64,000 bases of DNA from G963665495 sp963667575 (GTDB lineage Bacteria; Desulfobacterota; Desulfovibrionia; Desulfovibrionales; Desulfovibrionaceae): positions 62,001 to 126,000 of the forward strand of contig CAXXHY010000001.1 in NCBI GenBank assembly GCA_963667575.2. The letters run 5' to 3'. The position numbers and the translations under genes were made by a program. Every line of letters begins with the position of its first letter. Within the stretch, counting starts at the first letter, position 1. Shown here piece after piece: positions 34,710-43,038 of the stretch. The notes below the pieces were generated by a model. It saw only the letters and a program-made list of their open reading frames with translations, was not told where the DNA came from and did not search any database.

Positions 34710-35150
34710 TCAGATACGCAGCTGTGATCTGAGCCAACGTTTCATTCCCTCGGCTTCCAGTGCGCCGGAAATCCTTGTCAATTCGCGCCCCTGGTCGAAC
34801 AGCACCAGTGTGGGGATGGACTGAATCCGATACTGGCGCGCAAGTCCCTGCTCCTGCTCCGTGTTGACTTTGGCAAAGAACACCTGCGGATGCATGACGG
34901 CGGCCACTTCCTTATACACGGGCGCCATGGCTCTGCACGGGCCGCACCAGGGCGCCCAGAAATCCACAAGCATGGGCAGCTGACTGTTTTGAATAACTTT
35001 TTCAAAAAGAGCTCCGCCAATTTCCACGGGGCTTGGGGGAAAAAGAAGCGTCTTGCATTTTCCACAAACAGGTCCCTGAGTCAGTTTATCGACGAGCACG
35101 CGATTTTTCGCACCGCAGTTGGTGCAGACAAGTTGCAAGGCTTCCGGCAT
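34710..35150 (-). CDS. trxC: Thioredoxin 2 with N-terminal zinc finger
   Basis: A 146-residue TrxC-type thioredoxin. Residues 9-32 hold two CxxC pairs (Cys9/12 and Cys29/32) that bind zinc. The thioredoxin domain follows, with active site WCGPC at 68-72 and the cis-Pro loop 'SIPTLVLFDQG'. It reduces protein disulfides in the cytoplasm and is linked to oxidative stress defence in other bacteria. It stands alone, with about 200-base gaps on both sides. Length and motifs are standard. Confidence 0.93.
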   Translation of the reverse strand: MPEALQLVCTNCGAKNRVLVDKLTQGPVCGKCKTLLFPPSPVEIGGALFEKVIQNSQLPMLVDFWAPWCGPCRAMAPVYKEVAAVMHPQVFFAKVNTEQEQGLARQYRIQSIPTLVLFDQGRELTRISGALEAEGMKRWLRSQLRI

Positions 35151-35331
35151 ATCACTTCTCCTATTTTTTGAAAAAAAATATCGGCGCGACAGCTAATACC
35201 ATGTCCGTTGATACAATTTCAACAGGCTCCCCGCCCGAAAAAATCAGCAGGAAACGAATTGTCCAGCGTCACACCATTGTAATCTTTCTCGGCTATATAT
35301 CTTCCACCTATTCATGAGGTCAGGGGGAAAA

Positions 35332-37635
35332 ATGCCCAAAATAAAAAAATACTTCTCGAAAAAATTGCAGTACACTCCAGAGAAGACTTTCCATGATTTG
35401 GAGGGCATGCTGCTTCGTTTCATACCGCCCGGAGACTTCAAAACTCTTGAGAAAATGTTCCCTGAAGTATCCATGGGACTCATTACCTTTGAAATTAAGA
35501 ACTTTTACCATAATAGCAACTACCGTAATGATGATCTCGACAAATTGATCCTCGAAGAAATGGCTTTTCTTGTAGAGGAACTTGCCGGCTCATATTTTAC
35601 TTCTTATTCATTATTTTATATTGGATTTTCAGCCCCGGATACCATCGTAATACTGCTGAATACCACTGACAGCCTGTCCGAATTTTTTGATACAGCCCTG
35701 CTGATCCAGGTGGCCCTTGCCGGGAAGCTCAACGCACGTCTGTTCGACGCCCTGGGATATTCGCTGGAAATTCTTTGCGGCTGTTCACTGCTCAACGCCA
35801 ATCAGGGAAAAACCTTCGAACAGTCCTTTTACAGGGCCTACAACCAGGCAAAACGGCTCTCCTGTTCGCCTGAAATCAGAAACAATCTTCCCACCTACAA
35901 ACTATTTCAAGAAATCCTGGATTCAACCCGTATCGACAATCTGTACCAACCCATTGTGCGCTTTGAAGACGGCGCCTTGATCGGCTGGGAAGTGTTCATC
36001 CGCGGTCCTTCCGGAACCCCTTTGTTCGAGCCGGAAACTCTGTTTCATCTGGCCCAGGAGACCGATCATATCGTGGATCTGACGCAATGCTGCCTGGATA
36101 CGATCTTCACCGGACTCGAAGGCCTTTCTCCCAAGCACAAGATTTTCATCAATGTGCATCCGGACAACTTTCAGCACAGCGGTTTCACGGCCAAAGAACT
36201 CCGCGACCGGCTCATGGAACACAACCTGGCTCCGGATAACATCGTCATTGAATTTTCCCTGGGAGGACGCCTGAACGATATCAACTTTTTCATCAAGCGC
36301 ATGAGCAAGTTCAAGGAGTACGGATTCAACATCGCCACGGACAACATTGGAACCGGTGATTCCTGCATGCGTTTCATACCGCAGCTTGAACCAGAATTCA
36401 TCAAGCTCGACCTGAGCATGACCCGCAACATCGACACGGACCCCGTACACAAGACCATTGTTGAATCCTTGTTGTTCATGGCGGAACGGGTCAACTCGAA
36501 ACTTCTGGGCATGGGAATTGAAACCGAGACCGAACTGACCTCGCTCATTGACATGGGCGTGCACGGCGGCCAGGGGTTTCTCCTCGGCGATCCTCTGCCC
36601 CAACGTGTTGTTCCGGAAATCAAACTTCCCTGCCAAAAGAAACATACTGTGGCGACTCAGGTCTGCGGTCTATCCGGAACAGTGAGTGAACTCTGCCGCC
36701 CGCCTCTGACCGTGGGCAGAGAAACCACTGTGGGAGAAGTCAAGGAACTGCTGCAGGCGCATCCGCATATTTCAAGCGTGGTTGTCGTGGAAGATAAAAT
36801 CCCGGTGGGCTTGCTGATGCAGTATGACATGAATCGCCAGCTGAGCACCCAGTTCGGCATGTCGCTCTACCTGCCACGGGACATCGAACGCATCATGAAT
36901 CCTGCGCCGCTCATACTGGAAGGAACCACGAGTATCGAAGACGCTGCCAATGTGGCCATGTCGCGGACTGCCGGAAAGGTTTACGATGATATCATCATCA
37001 CCTCCCAGGGCGAAGTCCTGGGCGTGATCTCCGTACAGCGGATGCTTGATCATCTGGCATCCACACAGGTGGAGCTTGCAAAGGGAGCCAATCCGCTCAC
37101 GGGTCTGCCAGGAAACGTGGCCATAGAACGTGAAATCGACCTGCGTATGAACAAGCATGTGATCACAAGCCTGGTATATACGGACCTCGATCACTTCAAG
37201 GTGTACAACGACATCTACGGCTTCGACCACGGCGACAGAATCATCAAATTCACTGCCGACGTGTTGCAGGAAGCCGTCAATTCGTACGGGAACAAGGACG
37301 ATTTCGTCGGCCATGTGGGCGGCGACGATTTTGTGATGCTCACGGCCAAAGACCGTTCGGAATGCATCTGCCAGCACGCCCTGGCGGCATTCAATCAAAA
37401 GGCCACCACATTCTATACCCAGGAAGATGCCGAAAAAGGCTACATCACGGGAAAGGGCCGTGATGGCAATATCTCCAATTTTCCGTTGATATCCCTCTCC
37501 ATTGCCGTTGTGGATTGCGATTTTTCCCTTCCGTTCACCATGTCCGGTCTCTCCCATCGTGTGGCGGAAGTAAAAAAAGCATCAAAGGCAATACCGGGCA
37601 GTTCCCTTGTCAGAGAGCCTTTTGTTCCGGAATAA
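35332..37635 (+). CDS. EAL-CBS-GGDEF c-di-GMP protein
   Basis: A 767-residue cytoplasmic protein. ATG 35332 is chosen because AGGGGGAA lies just upstream. After a 190-residue N-terminal region comes an EAL domain, a pair of CBS domains ('PLTVGRETTVGEVKELL', 'VISVQRMLDHL') and a GGDEF domain with GGDDF in place of GGDEF ('VGHVGGDDFVML'). In the EAL domain the signature reads 'GWEVFIRG' and the usual DDFG reads DNIG ('IATDNIGTG'), so hydrolase activity is doubtful; the C-terminal 'GGQGFLLGDP' loop is present. The protein may act as a receptor or as a cyclase. CBS pairs often bind adenine nucleotides. Confidence 0.9.
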   Translation: MPKIKKYFSKKLQYTPEKTFHDLEGMLLRFIPPGDFKTLEKMFPEVSMGLITFEIKNFYHNSNYRNDDLDKLILEEMAFLVEELAGSYFTSYSLFYIGFSAPDTIVILLNTTDSLSEFFDTALLIQVALAGKLNARLFDALGYSLEILCGCSLLNANQGKTFEQSFYRAYNQAKRLSCSPEIRNNLPTYKLFQEILDSTRIDNLYQPIVRFEDGALIGWEVFIRGPSGTPLFEPETLFHLAQETDHIVDLTQCCLDTIFTGLEGLSPKHKIFINVHPDNFQHSGFTAKELRDRLMEHNLAPDNIVIEFSLGGRLNDINFFIKRMSKFKEYGFNIATDNIGTGDSCMRFIPQLEPEFIKLDLSMTRNIDTDPVHKTIVESLLFMAERVNSKLLGMGIETETELTSLIDMGVHGGQGFLLGDPLPQRVVPEIKLPCQKKHTVATQVCGLSGTVSELCRPPLTVGRETTVGEVKELLQAHPHISSVVVVEDKIPVGLLMQYDMNRQLSTQFGMSLYLPRDIERIMNPAPLILEGTTSIEDAANVAMSRTAGKVYDDIIITSQGEVLGVISVQRMLDHLASTQVELAKGANPLTGLPGNVAIEREIDLRMNKHVITSLVYTDLDHFKVYNDIYGFDHGDRIIKFTADVLQEAVNSYGNKDDFVGHVGGDDFVMLTAKDRSECICQHALAAFNQKATTFYTQEDAEKGYITGKGRDGNISNFPLISLSIAVVDCDFSLPFTMSGLSHRVAEVKKASKAIPGSSLVREPFVPE

Positions 37636-37652
37636 ACGCGCGGCAGGCAGTC

Positions 37653-37766
37653 ATGCGGTCCATGGGAAAAAACGAACTTCGGATACGTGCCATTGTCAAA
37701 TTAAAAATTGAAAAAAAGCTGGCGAGGATCACCCCCTGCGACAGCTATTATTATGAGGAGAAATAA
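37653..37766 (+). CDS. Possible 37-residue ORF before the amphi-Trp gene
   Basis: A short basic ORF ending 'SYYYEEK' just 2 bases before the next ATG. The GAGGAGAAA at its 3' end is the ribosome-binding site of the next gene, so the coincidence of frames may be chance. Its own ribosome-binding site is weak. No family recognised. It may be a coupling leader or not translated at all. Confidence 0.25.
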   Translation: MRSMGKNELRIRAIVKLKIEKKLARITPCDSYYYEEK

Positions 37767-37768
37767 TT

Positions 37769-38053
37769 ATGGGAAAAGACAAATTGAAAATTGAAGGCAT
37801 GGTTTCGCGCAATCAGGCCATCAGCCGACTCGAAGAAATCCTGGAATCGTTGCGCAGCGGTTCTGTGCATTTTCAGTTTGGAGACGAAGGCCTGACACTG
37901 ACCCCTCCGGATGTCATGGATCTGGAACTCAAGGCATCCAAAAAGAAAAAAGAGGAAAAGATCGCCCTGGTTCTCAGCTGGGAATGTCAGGAAACCGCCC
38001 CGGAAAAAGAGATCAAAATCGGCGCCCCGGATATAACTCCCTCCGACTCCTGA
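37769..38053 (+). CDS. Amphi-Trp domain protein
   Basis: A 94-residue protein of the amphi-Trp (TIGR04354-like) family. The family pattern is clear: 'MSREEAAEYLE'-like 'VSRNQAISRLEEILESLRSGSV', then 'LTLTPPDVMDLELKASKKKKEEKIALVLSWE'-type strands with the conserved Trp near residue 71. GAGGAGAAA sits upstream of the ATG. Family function is unknown. It is closed by a hairpin (38076-38109). Confidence 0.85.
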   Translation: MGKDKLKIEGMVSRNQAISRLEEILESLRSGSVHFQFGDEGLTLTPPDVMDLELKASKKKKEEKIALVLSWECQETAPEKEIKIGAPDITPSDS

Positions 38054-38075
38054 TTTCTGCTCCCCCCAAAGTCAA

Positions 38076-38109
38076 ACGGGCCGCGCCGGATGTAACCGGA
38101 GCGGCCCGT
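38076..38109 (+). terminator. Probable terminator hairpin
   Basis: A 9-bp stem (38076-38084 with 38101-38109) with an inner CCGG/CCGG pairing (86-89 with 96-99) and only a short T stretch after it. It separates the amphi-Trp gene from the convergent C_GCAxxG_C_C gene. Confidence 0.65.
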
Positions 38110-38135
38110 TTCTGAAACTGCCTACGATCAAAATA

Positions 38136-38606
38136 CTATAAATCAAATGCCCGGCGTTCGTACCCTTCAATCAATTCCGCGACGATTTTGCTTGCGTCCG
38201 CTACAAACCCGCGACATGTTCCGTACAAATCCTGTTCCCGGTACGCGTTTCTTCCCGATTCCGTGGACAAATCCACCGAAATCAGCTCCCGGCAGTTATC
38301 CGAATCATGCAACTGCATGAAGCGCTTTTTGAAGTCCTGAACAAGAGAGTATAAATCATCGAGAGACTCACCCGGCTCGATTTTGCCATTGCAAAGCCCA
38401 AGAGCCATAATGCCGCCGCTCACCGCACCGCACATACCGCAGGTCCGGGAAATTCCGCTGCAGAACCCCGAGGCGATACCCGGCACCAGTTCGGACTCCA
38501 CTCCGCGCCATTTTGCTATGCCCAGCAGGACGCTTTCGGCGCATTGATAGTCCTTGCCGAAAAATCCTGCGCCCAGTTTTCCCACTTCTTCCGGTGAAAG
38601 TTTCAT
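38136..38606 (-). CDS. C_GCAxxG_C_C family redox/metal protein
   Basis: A 156-residue protein of the C_GCAxxG_C_C family (TIGR01909). The family cysteines are visible in 'QCAESVL', 'FCSGISRTCGMCGAVSGGIMALG' and 'CNGKIEPG', with further cysteines in 'DNCRELI' and 'GTCRGFV'. Such proteins probably bind a metal or iron-sulfur centre and are common in anaerobes; no reaction is established. A 'LSPEEVGKLGAGFFGKDY' start is also typical. It stands alone. Confidence 0.88.
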   Translation of the reverse strand: MKLSPEEVGKLGAGFFGKDYQCAESVLLGIAKWRGVESELVPGIASGFCSGISRTCGMCGAVSGGIMALGLCNGKIEPGESLDDLYSLVQDFKKRFMQLHDSDNCRELISVDLSTESGRNAYREQDLYGTCRGFVADASKIVAELIEGYERRAFDL

Positions 38607-38756
38607 TGGCTTCCCTCAAAAAAAAATTGCGGCGGCAAAGCGCGTCAGCACCCTGCGCCGCATGGCAATATGATTCGTCTGATTCGAGGGGTGTGTCAAC
38701 CAAAATTACCGACTTTTCCACTCAGAATAAAAAACTATTTAACAGATCGTCTTTAC

Positions 38757-40064
38757 TCAGGAAAACTTGCTCAGCTTGTTCATATCAGGGGCCTTGCGTG
38801 CGTTGAAATACTCGCAGGCGCGATAATAGCGCAGATCGCGCAACCACGTACGCAGCATTTGCTTGTCATGCATGAACCGTTTAAAAAGCAGCAGCGGACT
38901 GTTGAAAACCTGGGTCAAGGGACCTATCAGTTCCGAGGGGTCACGGAAACATTCCCAATCGCATTTCTTGCAATCACAGGCAGGGGCAAGCGCACCCAGA
39001 TCCAGATCCCAGAATTTTCCCAGATTTTCTGTTCCGCGATATCCGCAGGGATAGGTATTCATTTCCTTGGAATCGATGAAAAAAAAGTCCTGTCCGCCAC
39101 GGCAGGGATAGCCCTTGTACCCGCTTTCCTCATACTGCCGAATCAGGGCCAACAAGGAACTTTGAGGCGTAAAAATCCGCAGGCGCGAGCGGTGCGCCGG
39201 GATGGTGTCATGGAGCGCCTTGAACAGCAGAATTTTTTCCTGCCTGCTGAAGCGAATAAAGTCATCCTCTGAAGTTGCCGCGTACACTGCGCCGGATTCG
39301 GCTTCATCAGCCTCGACACTCATGGGATAACAGGCGTTGACTATGGTAAACCCCAGATCTTCCACAAAATCATAGAAACGGGAAAAGGCTTTCTTGGCCT
39401 GGGATTCGAACCGCGAACGATTCTGCACACTGCCATTGAGAAGCGGCAGAGCCCGTTCACCCATTCCTCCGGTATAGCGATTGATGCCCAGGTTTGCCGA
39501 AGGGAACAGACCATGCAGATGGAATACGGGCAGAGCCTGGCGCATTCCTTCCACGATGCCCCTGAAACCGCGATTTTTCTCATGCACATCAGGAGCGGCC
39601 GAATCCACACTGATCCAGAACGTATTGATGGGCGAGTCCGCCAAGGTGGACGCAATGCGCTCGATTTTATCAGCAAAATCCGGTTGCTCCGCGCCCCGGA
39701 AAATAAATCCATTGGTACCTGTACGAATATAGGGAATCCCTGCCCTGCCGGCATGACGCGCGAGTTCGACCACTTCATCCAGGTACAACAACGGCTCGCC
39801 GCCGGTGAAAGAAATGGACTGCACACCTTTTGCCGCCATGGCGTCAATGAGACGCTTCGTAGCGTCCACTTCGAGCTTGCTGCGGGAAAACTTGTTGGAT
39901 ATGCGCATGCCGCATTGCGCACAGGAGGCATTGCACTGGTCGGTGTACTGTATTACCACCTGCCCCGGAATACGCCCCTTTGCCAGACTGCGCAGGGTTT
40001 TAAGAGAAAACACCTTGGAGTGTTTTACAATTTCCTCAGTTATCTGATCATCTGCTCGTAACAT
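38757..40064 (-). CDS. Radical SAM protein with C-terminal cysteine cluster
   Basis: A 435-residue radical SAM enzyme. The [4Fe-4S]-SAM motif is 'CNASCAQC' (Cys44, 48, 51), followed by the SAM-binding 'ISFTGGEPLLYLDE'. The C-terminal third has 'YPCRGGQDFFF', 'TYPCGYRG' and 'CDCKKCDWEC', a SPASM-like cluster that should hold an auxiliary iron-sulfur centre. The substrate is unknown. It follows the PHP-glycosyltransferase fusion gene after 36 bases on the same strand, and both probably act in one pathway. Radical SAM proteins of this type modify peptides, lipids or small metabolites. Confidence 0.85.
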   Translation of the reverse strand: MLRADDQITEEIVKHSKVFSLKTLRSLAKGRIPGQVVIQYTDQCNASCAQCGMRISNKFSRSKLEVDATKRLIDAMAAKGVQSISFTGGEPLLYLDEVVELARHAGRAGIPYIRTGTNGFIFRGAEQPDFADKIERIASTLADSPINTFWISVDSAAPDVHEKNRGFRGIVEGMRQALPVFHLHGLFPSANLGINRYTGGMGERALPLLNGSVQNRSRFESQAKKAFSRFYDFVEDLGFTIVNACYPMSVEADEAESGAVYAATSEDDFIRFSRQEKILLFKALHDTIPAHRSRLRIFTPQSSLLALIRQYEESGYKGYPCRGGQDFFFIDSKEMNTYPCGYRGTENLGKFWDLDLGALAPACDCKKCDWECFRDPSELIGPLTQVFNSPLLLFKRFMHDKQMLRTWLRDLRYYRACEYFNARKAPDMNKLSKFS

Positions 40065-40100
40065 GAAACATCTCAGGGTTGAATGTTGGCTGCACCGGAC

Positions 40101-42557
40101 CTATTGCCTGCCGGAGTAAAGTTTCCAGGTGTTTTCAAAGGCTTTATGCAACGTACGGTCCGAGGTGTAATTTCTGGCGTTTGCTCCCATGGTCCTGAGC
40201 TTGCCGAGTCCCGGTTCGCTCACCAGTTCGTAAATCGCCTGCTTCAGGGATTCCGGATCATTGCCTTCCACTACCAATCCGGTTTCGCCCGGCACCAGAT
40301 TCTCTTTCGGACCGCCCACGTTGGTGACTATGACCGGCAGTCCGGAAGCCTGGGCTTCCAGAACCACCTTGCCAAAGGTGTCGGTGGTGGATGGGAACAC
40401 GAACAGATCCGAGGAAGCGTATGCCGCGGCCAGCTCCTCGCCTTCAAGCTTGCCGGTAAATACGCAGTTCAATTCCTTGAGATTGCCTTCCATTTCCTCG
40501 CGATACGGCCCGTCTCCCACAAAGACCACATCCAGCTTGGGCATTGTGGAAAGCAGCTCCTTAATGGCTGTCTCCAGTACGGGCATATTCTTTTCTTTTG
40601 AGATTCTGCCGACATAAAGCAGTTTGGTATTGCCATTCAGGTTGAATTTCTTGAAAAAGCCGTTTCGCTTACGGGGCGTAAACCGTTCGGTATCCACGCC
40701 GCGCGGGTACACCACCAGCTTTTCTTCGGGAATGCCCTTTTCCACCAGCTCGTCTTTGAACGCATCGGACGGACAATACACCCTGTCCATCTGATTATAG
40801 AACCAGATCATGTATTTCCAGGTGGCGTCCTCGAGTGAATTATCTCCGGTGAACGTCCCGATGTATTGCGGAAAGGCCGTATGGTAGGTGCCGGAGATGG
40901 GCAGTTTCAAAATGCGCGAAATAAGCAGCGCCGCAAGTCCTATGGGACCTGGGGTAGCCGCATGCAGATCGGTAAAGCCCTGTTCGTACACATAGCTGAG
41001 CATCTCGAGCACCGGAGGGTACAACAATTTGAGATCCGGATATTCCGGCATGTCGTAGGCACCGATCGGCTTGAAATGTTTTACGCCATGAGCGTCGTCA
41101 CCAGGGACGTCTTCCGTATGATCGCAGGTAATGACGGTATACTCCTTGCCCGTGATCTGAGCCAGTCTGACATGCTCGCGCAGCGTGATCGCCACTCCGT
41201 TCATGTCAAAAAACGTATCCGTAAAGTGGGCCAGATTGAATGGAGGTTCGCCGCCGCCATGGATGGGCTTGGAGCCGTTACCCGCCAGATCCCGGATACG
41301 CTGCAGGGATTCCCGGCAAAAGGCCCGGTCCTTGGTAAAAAGCGTGTATGCCACGAAATAGGGAGAAAGCGCCGTATACAAAGCTCCCGCGGATGCTATG
41401 CTTTGAAACCCGCCGAAGATATCAGCACCGGTCAAATGATCGAGAATGGTATCGGCATAATGGGAGAGGGCCGCGTTGGTACTTTTGTTCACGTAGTCGA
41501 ACCAGAGCTGCTCCGCATGATTCTCCTGTCTGCCAAGCGTCCGGGCCTTTTCCGTCAAGGCCGGATCATTTTCAAAAACTTCTTCCGCCTTGTGGCGTAA
41601 AAGTTTGGAGGTTTCCTTCACATTGATTTTTTTGCTGCGAAACAGTCCGCTATTGCGCAGCAAGGCCTGGAAACGGACCCACGCGCCGGACAATCCGACA
41701 GGTTCCGGCGAATTGGAAGTCAGAGACAGATCGAGAAATTTGAGAAAACTGTCCTTGTTCACGCAGGACTGCAATTTGTATTTGTCTTTGAAAAACTGAT
41801 AGCCGATGCTGTAAAGATTGTGGGCCATGGTTTTCGGAGTCGAGCAATGGCCTCTGGCCATGGAATCGCACCGACCGATGCCTTCGAAAAACGCTTCCAG
41901 ATTTTCGGCGCCAGGCACTTCCGTATGCATCCGGGCTATGTTCAATCCGCTGTGATCATCAGAGCCGCCCACAATGGCCTTGAGCCAGGGCGTGGGGCCC
42001 AGAGGCTCGATGTCGTGCAGTTCGCGCAAACGGTTGATGAGTTGTTCGTTGAGCATGGAAAGGATGTTTTCCAGCAGGCTGTTCTGCATGCCGTCACGGG
42101 TGCCGTTGCTTTCAAAGGTGTTGAAGAGCAAAAGCAGCTTTTCCACATGCTCCACCCGGAGCTTGTCATTGACCGCGAACAAGGGATGCGCAATGGCGTG
42201 CCTGACCTTTTCCTGCCTGAGGTAGGCAACAAGGTCATACAGATTGTCGCGCAAGGGCTGGATGTCCTTATGGATGCGCTCGTTTATATTCCAGGCCAGC
42301 ACATGGACCTTGCACTTGTCTTCTGGAAAGAAAACGCTGATCTCCTCACTGACGAACGTATGCGGCAGATGAGCAATCTCCAGCCCGCCGTCAATGACAT
42401 TATGATCACAGATGGTGACCATATCCATGCCCTTGGCTCGTGCCTGCTCGTAGACATGCGCGGGCTCGACAAAACTCTCCGGGCAGCCGATTTTCTGCAA
42501 AATCCATTGCGATGGTCTGGTTGAATATTTGGTGTGGACGTGAAGATCGATCTTCAT
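40101..42557 (-). CDS. PHP-domain/GT4 glycosyltransferase fusion
   Basis: An 818-residue fusion. Residues 1-230 are a PHP metal-dependent phosphoesterase-type domain, with 'DLHVHTKYS', 'TICDHNVIDGG' and 'GGSDDHSG' as metal ligands. Residues 430-815 are a GT-B glycosyltransferase of the MgtA/SqdX-like GT4 branch: 'PGPIGLAALLISRILKLPISG', 'YPRGVDTERFTPRKR', 'LLYVGRISKEKNMPVLE' and 'TDTFGKVVLEAQASGLPV', a D-X7-E form of the usual EX7E. This branch includes enzymes making glycolipids from diacylglycerol. GGAGGTG precedes the ATG. It heads an operon with the radical SAM gene. Acceptor identity is inferred. Confidence 0.85.
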   Translation of the reverse strand: MKIDLHVHTKYSTRPSQWILQKIGCPESFVEPAHVYEQARAKGMDMVTICDHNVIDGGLEIAHLPHTFVSEEISVFFPEDKCKVHVLAWNINERIHKDIQPLRDNLYDLVAYLRQEKVRHAIAHPLFAVNDKLRVEHVEKLLLLFNTFESNGTRDGMQNSLLENILSMLNEQLINRLRELHDIEPLGPTPWLKAIVGGSDDHSGLNIARMHTEVPGAENLEAFFEGIGRCDSMARGHCSTPKTMAHNLYSIGYQFFKDKYKLQSCVNKDSFLKFLDLSLTSNSPEPVGLSGAWVRFQALLRNSGLFRSKKINVKETSKLLRHKAEEVFENDPALTEKARTLGRQENHAEQLWFDYVNKSTNAALSHYADTILDHLTGADIFGGFQSIASAGALYTALSPYFVAYTLFTKDRAFCRESLQRIRDLAGNGSKPIHGGGEPPFNLAHFTDTFFDMNGVAITLREHVRLAQITGKEYTVITCDHTEDVPGDDAHGVKHFKPIGAYDMPEYPDLKLLYPPVLEMLSYVYEQGFTDLHAATPGPIGLAALLISRILKLPISGTYHTAFPQYIGTFTGDNSLEDATWKYMIWFYNQMDRVYCPSDAFKDELVEKGIPEEKLVVYPRGVDTERFTPRKRNGFFKKFNLNGNTKLLYVGRISKEKNMPVLETAIKELLSTMPKLDVVFVGDGPYREEMEGNLKELNCVFTGKLEGEELAAAYASSDLFVFPSTTDTFGKVVLEAQASGLPVIVTNVGGPKENLVPGETGLVVEGNDPESLKQAIYELVSEPGLGKLRTMGANARNYTSDRTLHKAFENTWKLYSGRQ

Positions 42558-42608
42558 GGTCGCTCACCTCCTGCTTTTTGCCTCGCGGCATAGGTTGGAC
42601 TGCTGGAC

Positions 42609-42639
42609 ATAAAAAAAAGGTTCCACGGGAACCTTTTTT
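42609..42639 (-). terminator. Terminator-type hairpin in the PHP-GT4 leader, possible attenuator
   Basis: GGTTCC (42619-42624) pairs with GGAACC (42628-42633); A/T runs on both sides extend the stem and provide a T-tract on either strand. It lies about 50 bases before the PHP-GT4 start, after any promoter in the divergent region, and no plus-strand gene precedes it. It may therefore be a regulated terminator. Confidence 0.65.
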
Positions 42640-42936
42640 AAAGAGGACAATCCACCTGGGGTCCTTGCAGGATCATTTTAGGCGGGTTGTTTCTGTTCAT
42701 CGTACAATTTTTCCAAATCAAGATTGTTTTTTTAAATTGTCTTTTTCTAGCCGATGAAACAGTTTCGGTTGTTATGGTCCTGTGACGTTTTCAAGACGAT
42801 TATACATTTTCTAAAAACAATATAACATACTATAATAACGAATTATTTTTTAAACTCACCGACGCCATTTCCTGAAAAAAAACTTCGCAATATCCCCAAA
42901 ATCAATACTTTGCTTTTTTCAGCCAGCCCAACGCCA

Positions 42937-42965
42937 GTGTCATCATACTGCCACGAATACGTCAC
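42937..42965 (+). promoter_or_regulatory. Pho-box-like direct repeat (PhoB site)
   Basis: Three 7-base units GTGTCAT, CTGCCAC and ACGTCAC are spaced by exactly 4 bases, the 11-base period of the PhoB consensus CTGTCAT-N4-CTGTCAT. Matches are 6/7, 5-6/7 and about 4-5/7. It lies 74 bases upstream of the phytase-like gene and about 380 from the PHP-GT4 gene. Phosphate control is an inference. Confidence 0.5.
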
Positions 42966-43038
42966 TTTGGAAGCGTAACGTCCCAATTTCTTGATATTTC
43001 GTTAACTATTGCATTCGTACGATCAAAGGAGTTCTGTC

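Larger units (their letters stand above)
42558..43038. other. Divergent regulatory region between PHP-GT4 and phytase-like genes
   Basis: About 480 bases that carry the terminator-like hairpin at 42609-42639, a 20-codon ORF on the minus strand that ends in that hairpin, and a pho-box-like direct repeat at 42937-42965. A long AT-rich part around 42780-42860 may hold promoters. No other gene is visible. Confidence 0.6.
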
